64,000 nt of DNA from Corynebacterium aquilae DSM 44791 (GTDB taxonomy: Bacteria > Actinomycetota > Actinomycetes > Mycobacteriales > Mycobacteriaceae). Positions 56,574 to 64,000 of the stretch are shown piece after piece (the stretch's first letter is position 1; each line of letters begins with the position of its first letter). The notes beneath the pieces were generated by a model. It was not told the DNA's origin. It made no database searches and saw nothing but the letters and a program-made list of their open reading frames with translations. The stretch covers positions 1,697,992 through 1,761,991 of the forward strand of contig NZ_CP009245.1 in the NCBI RefSeq assembly GCF_001941445.1. The letters are read 5' to 3'. A program made the position numbers and the translations under genes.

Positions 56574-59408
56574 TTAGTCGCGCGGAACCTCAACCATTTC
56601 GTAGGCCTCGATGATGTCGCCGACCTGGATGTCCGGGTAGGACAGAACCATACCGCATTCGTAGCCTGCGGAGACCTCGGTGGCATCGTCCTTTTCGCGG
56701 CGCAGCGAGTCGATGTTGGCTTTTTCGACCACCACGTTGCCGTCGCGCACCAGGCGGACGGAAGCGTTGCGGCGAACCTTGCCGGATTCGACCATGCAAC
56801 CTGCGATGAGGCCGACTGCGGAAGCCTTGAACAGGGCGCGGATTTCGGCGCGGCCGATTTCCTTTTCCTCGTAGATGGGCTTGAGCATGCCCTTGAGGGC
56901 TGCTTCCATGTCCTCGATGACGCGGTAGATGACGCTGTAGTAGCGGATCTCCACACCTTCGGCGTTGGCTTCCTCGGTGGCTTTGCCTTCGGCGCGAACG
57001 TTGAAGCCAATGATGACTGCGTCGGACGCGGCGGCCAGGGACACGTTGGTTTGGGTGACGGCACCAACACCACGGTCGATGATGTTGAGCTGCACCTCGT
57101 CGTCGACCTCGATCTTCATCAGGGCCTCTTCCAAGGCCTCGACGGAGCCGGCGTTGTCGCCCTTGAGGATCAGGTTCAGGGTGGAAGTTTCCTTCAGCAC
57201 CGAATCCAGGTCTTCCAGGGAGACACGCTTGCGGGTCTTGGCCTGCAGCGCGTTGCGCTTGCGGGCGTTGCGACGATCGGCGATCTGGCGGGCAACACGG
57301 TCGTCTTCGACAACCAGCAGGTTGTCGCCGGCGCCGGGCACGGAGTTCAGGCCCTGCACCTGGACGGGGCGGGACGGGCCTGCCTCGTCGACGTCGTTGC
57401 CGTATTCGTCAACCATGCGGCGCACGCGGCCGTAGGCGTCACCGGCGACAATGGAGTCGCCGACGCGCAGGGTACCGCGCTGGACGATGACGGTGGCCAC
57501 GGGGCCGCGGCCACGGTCGAGGTGGGCCTCAATGGCGACACCTTGGGCGTCCATGTCGGGGTTGGCGCGCAGATCCAGAGAGGCGTCAGCGGTCAGCAGG
57601 ACTGCTTCCAGCAGGCCGTCGATGTTGATGCCCTGCTTCGCGGAGATGTCCACGAACATGGTTTCGCCGCCGTACTCTTCCGGAATCAGACCGTATTCGG
57701 TCAGCTGACCACGGATCTTGTCCGGGGAGGCGCCTTCCTTATCGATCTTGTTCACGGCGACGACGATCGGGACGTCGGCTGCGGTGGCGTGGTTGATGGC
57801 CTCAACGGTCTGGGGCATCACGCCGTCGTCAGCGGCGACGACCAGGATGGCGATGTCGGTGGACTTGGCGCCACGGGCACGCATCGCGGTAAACGCTTCG
57901 TGACCCGGGGTATCCAGGAAGGTGACCAGGCGTTCGCCGTCTTCGAAGTCGACGGGAACCTGGTAGGCACCGATGCCCTGGGTGATGCCGCCGGCCTCGC
58001 CGGAGCCGACGTTGGACTTACGGATGGTGTCCAGCAGTCGGGTCTTACCGTGGTCGACGTGACCCATGACGGTGACCACCGGGGGACGCTTGGCGAGATC
58101 TTCTTCGTCGCCTTCGTCCTCACCGAACTGCAGGTCGAAGCTCTCCAGCAGCTCACGGTCTTCGTCCTCGGGGGAGACGACCTGAACCTTGAAGTTCATC
58201 TCTTCACCGAGCAGCATCAAGGTCTCATCGGACACGGATGCGGTTGCGGTGACCATTTCACCCAGGTTGAACAGGGCCTGGACCAGTGCGGAGGAATCGG
58301 CACCGATCTTGTCAGCGAAGTCAGACAGGGAAGCGCCGCGGGCTAGACGCAGGGTCTTGCCACCGCCGTCGGGCAGACGAACGCCGCCGATGACGTTGGG
58401 GGCTTGCAGTGCCTCGTACTCGTTCCGCTTTTGACGCTTCGACTTACGTCCGCGACGCGGTGCGCCACCGGGACGACCGAATGCGCCTGCTGCGCCGCCG
58501 CGACGTCCACCGCCACCGCGGGGGCCACCGCCACCGCGGCCGAAACCGCCACCGGGGCCGGAGTTGCCTCCACGGCCGCCGGAGCGTCCACCAGCAGCAG
58601 ACTTCGAGGGCATTGCACCCGGGCTCGGGTGGTTCGGCATCATCGCCGGGCTCGGACGACGTCCGCCGCCCTGGCTGGCACTGCCGGCCGGTTGCGGGCG
58701 TGCGCCACCCTGGCCGGGCTTGCCGCCACCCTGCGGGCGGGGGCCACCGGGGCGCGGGGCGTTGTTGCCGCCGCGTCCGCCACCCTGGCCGGGCTTGCCG
58801 CCGCCTTCAGCGCCCGGGCGGGGGCGGGAAGCGGGACGGGGAGCCGGGCGGGTGCCGGTGCTGAAGGGGTTGTTAGCGACGCGAGGGGTGCGACCGCCGG
58901 GCTTCGGGCCGGGCTTTGCCATGGGGCGCGGTGCCACCGGCTTGCTATCGGCCTCGGCGGGCTTCTTTTCAGCCTTGGGCTCAGCTGCAGGCTTTGCGGC
59001 TGCGGCAGGAGTCGGTGCCGCGGGTTTCGCGGCAGGCTTAGCGGGCGCGGACTGCTGTGCAGCCTTCGGCTTGTCAGCCTCTGCAGCCTTTTCGGGCTCC
59101 GCCTTGGCGGCCTTAGCTTCAGGCTTCGCGGCCGGCTTCGGGCCGGGGGTAGCGGCCTTCTTTTCGGTGGTGGCTGCCGGCTTAGCAGCAGCCTTCTTGG
59201 CGGGAGCCTTCTGTTCCTTCGCCTCATCAGCAGGCTTATCTGCCTGCATCTTGGCGTAGTGGGCTTCCATCTTCTTGACCACGGGGGATTCCACCGTGGA
59301 AGACGCCGTCTTGACGAACTCTCCCTGAGCCTTCAGCTCAGCGAGTAGTTCTTTGCTGGTAATCCCAAGCTTCTTTGCGAGCTCATGGACACGTAGCTTT
59401 CCGGGCAC
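56574..59408 (-). CDS. infB: Translation initiation factor IF-2
   Basis: A 944-residue IF-2. The first about 350 residues are an Ala/Lys/Pro then Gly/Arg-rich arm (with GGKPGQGG repeats). The start [22 protein letters not shown] is the IF-2 N-terminal helix. The G domain has GHVDHGKT (near 449), DTPGHEAF and NKID. The C-terminal domains bind fMet-tRNA. It starts at GTG 59408 with AGGAG. ylxR and nusA lie upstream on the same strand. Confidence 0.96.
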   Translation of the reverse strand: MPGKLRVHELAKKLGITSKELLAELKAQGEFVKTASSTVESPVVKKMEAHYAKMQADKPADEAKEQKAPAKKAAAKPAATTEKKAATPGPKPAAKPEAKAAKAEPEKAAEADKPKAAQQSAPAKPAAKPAAPTPAAAAKPAAEPKAEKKPAEADSKPVAPRPMAKPGPKPGGRTPRVANNPFSTGTRPAPRPASRPRPGAEGGGKPGQGGGRGGNNAPRPGGPRPQGGGKPGQGGARPQPAGSASQGGGRRPSPAMMPNHPSPGAMPSKSAAGGRSGGRGGNSGPGGGFGRGGGGPRGGGGRRGGAAGAFGRPGGAPRRGRKSKRQKRNEYEALQAPNVIGGVRLPDGGGKTLRLARGASLSDFADKIGADSSALVQALFNLGEMVTATASVSDETLMLLGEEMNFKVQVVSPEDEDRELLESFDLQFGEDEGDEEDLAKRPPVVTVMGHVDHGKTRLLDTIRKSNVGSGEAGGITQGIGAYQVPVDFEDGERLVTFLDTPGHEAFTAMRARGAKSTDIAILVVAADDGVMPQTVEAINHATAADVPIVVAVNKIDKEGASPDKIRGQLTEYGLIPEEYGGETMFVDISAKQGINIDGLLEAVLLTADASLDLRANPDMDAQGVAIEAHLDRGRGPVATVIVQRGTLRVGDSIVAGDAYGRVRRMVDEYGNDVDEAGPSRPVQVQGLNSVPGAGDNLLVVEDDRVARQIADRRNARKRNALQAKTRKRVSLEDLDSVLKETSTLNLILKGDNAGSVEALEEALMKIEVDDEVQLNIIDRGVGAVTQTNVSLAAASDAVIIGFNVRAEGKATEEANAEGVEIRYYSVIYRVIEDMEAALKGMLKPIYEEKEIGRAEIRALFKASAVGLIAGCMVESGKVRRNASVRLVRDGNVVVEKANIDSLRREKDDATEVSAGYECGMVLSYPDIQVGDIIEAYEMVEVPRD

Positions 59409-59550
59409 TTTTCTCCTAGTTCCTAGAAGTCACCAGACCCGGAAAGGCCTGCGTGACTCCTATTGTCGTGTGATGACGTTCATCGCTGATGTTTCATCGT
59501 GTGCTCATCAGTGTTTTAAGTCTTTCCTTGAATCAAGGTCGGCACTCTCG

Positions 59551-59868
59551 TCATTTCTGACTATCGACGAGTTGCTCAATGTACTGACGTACACGACCTG
59601 CATCCGCTGGCGCGGACACCTTCAATGCACGCTCAAACGCGCGGCGTTTCAGCGCTCCCTTAACCGCCTCGACGGTCGGCTCGATCCAACAACCACGCCC
59701 CGGCAAGCGGCGGCGCGGATCAGGGACGAGCTGTCCGGATTCGGTGTCGACGACCACCCGCAGCAATTGGCTGGCGGGATAGCGCCGACGACGAGCAATA
59801 CAGGTACGAATGGGTTCACCTGGGGCAGATGCCGCTGGGGCACTGGTTTCCGGGTGGCGAACCGACAT
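59551..59868 (-). CDS. ylxR: YlxR-family RNA-binding protein
   Basis: A 105-residue DUF448/YlxR protein with PIRTCIARRRRYPASQLLRVVVD and LPGRGCWIEP. The normal second Cys of RTCxGCR is replaced, and the usual GRGAW is GRGCW. YlxR proteins bind RNA (or RNase P) and sit between nusA and infB. AAGGAG lies five bases before the ATG. It is separated from nusA by a long gap. Confidence 0.9.
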   Translation of the reverse strand: MSVRHPETSAPAASAPGEPIRTCIARRRRYPASQLLRVVVDTESGQLVPDPRRRLPGRGCWIEPTVEAVKGALKRRAFERALKVSAPADAGRVRQYIEQLVDSQK

Positions 59869-60326
59869 TCATCTCCTTCACACACGTGATGCGCTTGTTG
59901 TCTCGAAGCAGGTGACAGGTGGCCGGTGAAAGCCTTCGCATCACAAGATGCGGGGTATTCACTGCCCTCTAGTCACGGCCGCTAGCTTTCGTGCAATCAC
60001 GGCCAACGGCATGGTGGGAATACAAAGTAGCTGACACCAGGCCAGAAAAGGCCTTTGGTCCTCGCCGCGTGGATCGCAGAAAAACTGCGCTTGCGCACGT
60101 TGCGATCGCGCACAAACGTCTGCTGTGCACGAGCCAACGTCCAACTCTACGCTTTATGTGGGAAAAAAGATAGTTACACCACTGTTGCTTTCCTGCTCGC
60201 TTTAAGCCAGTCGAGCTAGGAGCACCGCACCATTTGGCCTAGCCCACAAACGCCACTACCCCACTTCCGGGCACACAGCGTGCGAATGGAAGCGGGGTAG
60301 GTTGAAGAAAAAATTGCTTAGGCTTT
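59869..60326. other. Long gap between nusA and ylxR
   Basis: 458 bp between genes that are adjacent or overlapping in relatives. It contains a terminator-like hairpin near nusA (60256-60300) and an AGGCC/GGCCT hairpin near 60042. No open frame with a family signature was seen. A promoter for ylxR-infB is likely here but not identified. Confidence 0.6.
60256..60300 (-). terminator. Terminator-like hairpin after nusA
   Basis: CTACCCCACTTCC pairs with GGAAGCGGGGTAG (one mismatch) around 20 bases that fold further. The minus-strand tail is not T-rich. Confidence 0.55.
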
Positions 60327-61319
60327 TTACTCGGCGTCGGAGTGGATGTCGATCTTCCAGCCGGTCAGGCGGGCTGCCAGGCGGGCGTTTTGGCCCTCGC
60401 GACCTATCGCCAGGGACAGCTGGTAGTCGGGAACCACCACGCGGGCTTGTTGCTTTTCGGCATCCAGTACCTCGACGCTGACCACCTTGGAGGGGGCCAG
60501 GGCGTTTCCGACGAACACGCCGGGATCCTCATCGAAGTCGATGATGTCGATTTTCTCGCCACCCAGCTCGTTCATGATGTTGGTGACGCGCTGACCGCGC
60601 GGCCCGATGCAGGCGCCCTTGGCGTTGAGGCCTTTGATGGTGGCGCGCACCGCAACCTTGGAACGGTGCCCGGCTTCGCGGGCGATGGAAACGATTTCGA
60701 CCGCGCCTTGGGCAACCTCGGGAACTTCGAGCTCGAACAGGTGGCGCACCAGTTCGGGGTGGGTGCGCGAGAGGTTGATCTGGATGCTGCGCGGGGCACG
60801 GTTGACACCAACGACGTAGCACTTGACGCGCTGGCCGTGCACTAGTCGTTCGCCGGGGATCTGTTCTGCGGGCAGCAGGATGCCGTCGCGTCCGTCTGCT
60901 TCGGTGCCCAGGTGGACTACGGCGATGCCGCGCTCGTTGGCGTGTACGTCGCGCTGCACGACACCGGACATGACGGTGCCTTCGAACTCGGTGTACTCGT
61001 CGTAGGCTTTTTCCGCGTCTTTTTCGCGCAGGCGGGCGATGATCGCATCGCGCACAGCCTTGGAGCTGAAGCGGGTGAAGTTGATGGGGGTGTCGTCGTA
61101 TTCGGAGACCACGTTGCCATCTTCGTCACGCTCAATGGCGATGACGGTGGCGGTGCCCATATCAGTGTCGATATCGATGCGGGCCTCTTCAGCAGCCTGG
61201 TCTTCCTTGGCTTCGCGGTATGCCTCCAGGAGTGCTTTAGCAATGGTCTCCAGGAGATCCCGGTCGGACATTCCAGTTTCGGAGGAAATCCGGCGCAGGG
61301 CCTCTACATCGATGTTCAC
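60327..61319 (-). CDS. nusA: Transcription termination/antitermination factor NusA
   Basis: A 330-residue NusA: N-terminal RNA-polymerase-binding domain, S1 domain (EGTVMSGVVQRDVHANERG), KH1 (VRATIKGLNAKGACIGPRGQR) and KH2 (SLAIGREGQNARLAARLTGW). It lacks the C-terminal acidic repeats of E. coli, normal for actinobacteria. It starts at GTG 61319 directly after the rimP stop, with AAGGA seven bases upstream. Confidence 0.96.
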   Translation of the reverse strand: MNIDVEALRRISSETGMSDRDLLETIAKALLEAYREAKEDQAAEEARIDIDTDMGTATVIAIERDEDGNVVSEYDDTPINFTRFSSKAVRDAIIARLREKDAEKAYDEYTEFEGTVMSGVVQRDVHANERGIAVVHLGTEADGRDGILLPAEQIPGERLVHGQRVKCYVVGVNRAPRSIQINLSRTHPELVRHLFELEVPEVAQGAVEIVSIAREAGHRSKVAVRATIKGLNAKGACIGPRGQRVTNIMNELGGEKIDIIDFDEDPGVFVGNALAPSKVVSVEVLDAEKQQARVVVPDYQLSLAIGREGQNARLAARLTGWKIDIHSDAE

Positions 61320-61874
61320 TTATTGGTCCTTCCGCTGCGCTACGCAGTCGTCAAACGTCATACCCGCATAGGTGAGTTCCTCTGCGGGCGGTTGGCTGAA
61401 TTCAATTTCTACCACTGCTTGAGCTACAGAGGAAAACTCGACAACCTCAATGCTGAGGGTTTTACCTTCGCGCAGGATGAGGGCAACGGCGGTGTTGTCC
61501 GGGTTCATCGGCCCAATGCGCCCGGACAACTCCCCTGCTTGCTCGCGGGTGATTTTGACCAGTCTTCCCTGGTTGCGGCGCCAGTGGCGGGGCGCGGTCA
61601 GGGGGTGGGACACGCCCGGGGTGGTGACTTCCAGGGTGTATCCTGCGCCGAAATTGAGTTCGCCGGAGGCTTCCGCGGCGTCGAAGGCTTGACCAATCTC
61701 ACTGGAGACAACCTCTAGGGCATCCAGGTCGGGGTGCGCATCGGAGTCGACGGCGATGACCACCGCCGATTTGGCGCCGGCGCGGTGCGCGGTGATTTTT
61801 TCGACGTCGAGCCCGTGAGAGGATGCGATGGGTTCAACGTAGGTGTGAAGCTGTTCTGGGGTGGGAAATGCCAT
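61320..61874 (-). CDS. rimP: Ribosome maturation factor RimP
   Basis: A 184-residue RimP with LEVVSSEIGQAFDAAE and YTLEVTTPGVSHPLTAPRHW, followed by the Sm-like C-terminal domain. It supports 30S assembly. The ATG at 61874 lacks a clear site. It is the first gene of the rimP-nusA unit, with no gap to nusA. Confidence 0.94.
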   Translation of the reverse strand: MAFPTPEQLHTYVEPIASSHGLDVEKITAHRAGAKSAVVIAVDSDAHPDLDALEVVSSEIGQAFDAAEASGELNFGAGYTLEVTTPGVSHPLTAPRHWRRNQGRLVKITREQAGELSGRIGPMNPDNTAVALILREGKTLSIEVVEFSSVAQAVVEIEFSQPPAEELTYAGMTFDDCVAQRKDQ

Positions 61875-61980
61875 AGTGTTTGCCCATGTTACTTGGCTTG
61901 GTCGTGCTTGAACACTCGGCAATCACTGTGGCGGGTGTGCTGCCATAGCTTTTTGGTTTGGTGGCTGTGGCAGGGCTTGG

Positions 61981-62000
61981 TCTGTCGCGGTCTGTCGCGG
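61981..62000. repeat. Tandem 10-bp duplication upstream of the lipoprotein gene
   Basis: TCTGTCGCGG occurs twice in tandem, about 40 bp before the start of the next gene. It may be a simple slippage product. Confidence 0.7.
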
Positions 62001-62024
62001 GTGTGGTGTGTTCACGCTGTGCCG

Positions 62025-62030
62025 TAGACT
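62025..62030 (+). promoter_or_regulatory. -10 box of the lipoprotein gene
   Basis: TAGACT is eight bases before a GTG (62039) and 11 before the ATG (62042). There is no Shine-Dalgarno. Confidence 0.35.
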
Positions 62031-62041
62031 TCCTGTCTGTG

Positions 62042-63058
62042 ATGACGTCGTTAACCAGTAGCAGTTCTTTAAGCCCCAGTAAGCAATCCCTCCGGGGTGC
62101 TTCGCGTTGTGCCCGGAGTGGCGTGGTGGTGCTGGCGGCATCTGCTGTTGTGTTGTCGGCGTGTGACATTGCGCCGGAGCGCGCCCCGGATCCCACTTTG
62201 GCGATTCTGGGAACGTATGCGCTGGCTGATGCGGAGGCGTTGCAGGCCAAACGCCCGGATTTAGCAGCGATTGCGCAGCGTCAGGCCGATGCTTTCTTTG
62301 GCGAGGCCGAGCGTTTGTGCGGTACGGATTCCTCCGGCACCGTTATTGCTTCTTGTGCTCCGGTGCGCCCCAGCCAGGAGGAGATTTCTCAGTTGGGGAA
62401 GAACATCTCGGGTGAGCCTGAGGCGATCATGGCGAATGCGGCCACACGCATCGTGGATAATTCTGCTGCCTTGGAGAAGTCTTCGATGCCGCTGGTGGTG
62501 CGCCTGTATGCCGAGGATGTGATGCTCGGCGGGCAGCAGCCGGTGTTGGATTCTTCCTTTGAGCTTTCTGACCAGGCTGATGTGTTGTCCGCGAAGGATG
62601 CGCTGTCGTATGTGTATTCCGTGTTGTATGGGTTGACGGTGGCGGAGGCCTATGCGGAGCCGGGGTTGAAGGAGCAGATTGCGGCTTCGATTGGTGAGCA
62701 CCGTGAGGTGGCGGCCGATATGACTGAGGTGTTGCAGAAGGCTCCGGGGTTGTCGGCGGTGGATATTCCGGTGGAGGCTGCAGGCTATGAGTTCACGGAG
62801 TTTCCGACCCCGGTGGATTCTGGTACGGCGTTGTCTGCCACGGAGCTGGCACACACGAACGAGGTTTTGATGTGGTTTACGCAGGCTGCTGAGGCTGATT
62901 CGCCGGCGTGGCGTCGTTATGCGCTGCAGCAGTCGGGCCGGGCGACGTTGGCGTCGGTGCCTTATGTTGATGCCCGTGGCACCCGCCCTTGGGAGGCGTC
63001 GTTTGTGCAGTACGAGATTCCGGCAGCCACAGCTGCTGCAGAGCCTGCCGCCGAGTAA
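62042..63058 (+). CDS. Predicted lipoprotein with DUF4439-like region
   Basis: A 338-residue protein with a basic N-terminus, a hydrophobic signal and lipobox VLSAC (Cys41). The mature part is Ala/Glu-rich and helical; the last 60 residues (NEVLMWFTQAAEADSPAWRRYAL) resemble ferritin-like DUF4439 proteins. In M. tuberculosis, DUF4439 genes lie in the same place beside rimP. Function unknown. The GTG one codon before ATG 62042 may be used. It is divergent from rimP and convergent with nagB. Confidence 0.75.
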   Translation: MTSLTSSSSLSPSKQSLRGASRCARSGVVVLAASAVVLSACDIAPERAPDPTLAILGTYALADAEALQAKRPDLAAIAQRQADAFFGEAERLCGTDSSGTVIASCAPVRPSQEEISQLGKNISGEPEAIMANAATRIVDNSAALEKSSMPLVVRLYAEDVMLGGQQPVLDSSFELSDQADVLSAKDALSYVYSVLYGLTVAEAYAEPGLKEQIAASIGEHREVAADMTEVLQKAPGLSAVDIPVEAAGYEFTEFPTPVDSGTALSATELAHTNEVLMWFTQAAEADSPAWRRYALQQSGRATLASVPYVDARGTRPWEASFVQYEIPAATAAAEPAAE

Positions 63059-63101
63059 GAGGTGTTGTTCACCGGTGTGCTTCAACGCACCCCGGTCAGT
63101 T

Positions 63102-63148
63102 CAAAGCGCCGCAGCCCCTATCGTTGTGTTGGGGGTTGCGGCGCTTTG
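63102..63148. terminator. Terminator between the lipoprotein gene and nagB
   Basis: CAAAGCGCCGCAGCCCC pairs with GGGGTTGCGGCGCTTTG (one G-T) around 13 bases. It lies between convergent genes and ends in a short T-stretch within the stem only. Confidence 0.75.
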
Positions 63149-63193
63149 CCGTGTGCGACGGCGTGGGTGACTTGTGGGTTGTGGTTTATGGAG

Positions 63194-63982
63194 TCAGGCT
63201 TTTTGGATCTGCTGCCATTCGGGCTTGTTGTCGTAGGCGTAGCGGTAGTAGCGGGCCAGTTTGAGTTTGGAGGCCGCGGCTTCGTCGACGATGACGGTGG
63301 CGTGGGGGTGCAGCTGCAGGATGCTGGCGGGGCATACGGCGGCTACTGGGCCTTCGACGGTGTCGGCGATGGCTTGGGCTTTGCCTTCCCCGGTGGCGAG
63401 CAGCAGCAGGTGGCGGGCTTCGCTGATGGTGCCCAGCCCCTGGGTCAACACGTGGATGGGCACGTCTTCGGGGGAGCCGAAAAAGCGCGCGTTGTCCTTG
63501 ATGGTTTGGGGGTGCAGGGTCTTCAAGCGGGTGCGCGACACCAGGGAGGAGCCGGGCTCGTTGAATCCGATGTGGCCGTCGGTGCCGATGCCCAGCAGCT
63601 GCAGGTCAATTCCACCGGCTTCTTTGATCGCGTCGTCGTAGGCGCGACCAGCCTCAGAGGGGTTTTCGCTCATACCGTTGGGGGAATGCACCCGGTTGTC
63701 ATCGATGTCGATGTGGGAGGTCAGTTCGCGTCGGATGGTGCGGTAGTAGGACTGCTCGTGATCGCGGTCGAGCCCCACGTATTCATCCAACAGGAAGGCC
63801 TGGTGGTTTTTGAAGGACAACTCCCCCGCCTCGTAGCGGCGGATGAGTTCCTTGTAGGTGGCGACCGGGGTGGACCCGGTGGCTAGCCCAAGGGTGCAGG
63901 TATCGCGCGTGATGTAGGTGGCGAAAAGGTCGGCAGCGGTGCGCGCGACAGCCTCGGCGTCGGGGCAGATAATGACTTCCAC
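63194..63982 (-). CDS. nagB: Glucosamine-6-phosphate deaminase
   Basis: A 262-residue NagB with [16 protein letters not shown] and [17 protein letters not shown] (catalytic Asp/His). It turns glucosamine 6-phosphate into fructose 6-phosphate and ammonia. The start is GTG 63982 with AAGGAG eight bases upstream. No nagA or nagE is in the window; the gene may begin or follow an amino-sugar operon beyond the right edge. Confidence 0.95.
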   Translation of the reverse strand: MEVIICPDAEAVARTAADLFATYITRDTCTLGLATGSTPVATYKELIRRYEAGELSFKNHQAFLLDEYVGLDRDHEQSYYRTIRRELTSHIDIDDNRVHSPNGMSENPSEAGRAYDDAIKEAGGIDLQLLGIGTDGHIGFNEPGSSLVSRTRLKTLHPQTIKDNARFFGSPEDVPIHVLTQGLGTISEARHLLLLATGEGKAQAIADTVEGPVAAVCPASILQLHPHATVIVDEAAASKLKLARYYRYAYDNKPEWQQIQKA

Positions 63983-64000
63983 GAAAAACTCTCCTTGACG

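Noticed and set aside
56511..58346. Long open frame of about 611 codons antisense to infB
   Set aside because: A mirror of IF-2 codon bias (Gly/Val/Asp-rich) with no start signal.
58720..58830. Repeat tract in the 5' part of infB as a possible mobile or CRISPR-like repeat
   Set aside because: The repeats are in frame and encode [12 protein letters not shown] units of the disordered IF-2 arm.

Overview
The window is high-GC actinobacterial DNA whose gene content and order point to the genus Corynebacterium. LexA sits divergent from a DivS-like gene. SugR, PtsI, FruR, FruK, PtsF and PtsH are clustered. A gluABCD operon, recX-recA, bioYMN and clgR/pspA follow, and then rnj-dapA-thyX-dapB. Much of the order also parallels Mycobacterium tuberculosis (nrdR, lexA, DUF349, Rv2732c-like, miaB, recX/recA, DUF3046, pspA/clgR, ftsK, rnj, dapA, thyX, pnp, rpsO, ribF, truB, pptT/pptH, nrnA, rbfA, infB, ylxR, nusA, rimP). 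I see no tRNA, rRNA, CRISPR array, prophage or intact insertion sequence. This is a core chromosomal region; the species cannot be named from it.

Layout. 1-4.7 kb: 3' part of hrpA, nrdR, divS and lexA with SOS-type operators. 5-12.5 kb: the sugar phosphotransferase cluster, in which two DeoR-family regulators (sugR, fruR) flank ptsI, followed by fruK, the fused fructose EIIABC gene ptsF and ptsH. 12.6-17.1 kb: uracil permease, hflX and two uncharacterised genes, one ending in a cysteine/glycine tail. 17.5-23.7 kb: dapF, miaA, a DUF349 gene, a membrane protein and miaB. 23.8-27.3 kb: glutamate ABC transporter gluABCD. 27.3-31.8 kb: recX-recA, a DUF3046 gene and the biotin ECF transporter bioYMN with a BioQ-type operator. 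31.9-36.4 kb: pspA, clgR, cinA, pgsA, a YciI-like gene and terC behind a yybP-ykoY (manganese) riboswitch. 36.4-45.2 kb: ftsK, a TIGR03085 gene, rnj-dapA, thyX and dapB. 45.5-51.9 kb: pnp, rpsO, ribF, truB and the pptH-pptT pair. 52-64 kb: an MFS and a MATE exporter, nrnA, rbfA, infB, ylxR, nusA, rimP, a lipoprotein gene and nagB.

How the genes work together. SugR, FruR, PtsI, PtsH, PtsF and FruK form a fructose uptake and phosphorylation route with its own regulators. NagB, at the far end, also feeds fructose 6-phosphate into glycolysis. DapA, DapB and DapF belong to lysine/meso-diaminopimelate synthesis for the cell wall. LexA, DivS, RecA and RecX form the SOS response. RimP, NusA, YlxR, IF-2, RbfA, S15, PNPase, RNase J, TruB, MiaA and MiaB serve ribosome assembly, translation and RNA turnover. 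ClgR and PspA belong to envelope and proteolytic stress.

No clearly new multi-gene system is visible. The observations most worth following are the riboswitch with a candidate switching helix over the terC ribosome binding site, a conserved-looking protein with a CG-rich tail, a perfect 16-bp palindrome just before lexA, the 31-bp ribF/truB gap with back-to-back -10 boxes, the Arg/Gly/Asn-rich extension of RNase J, and large blocks of opposite strand skew that ignore gene direction.
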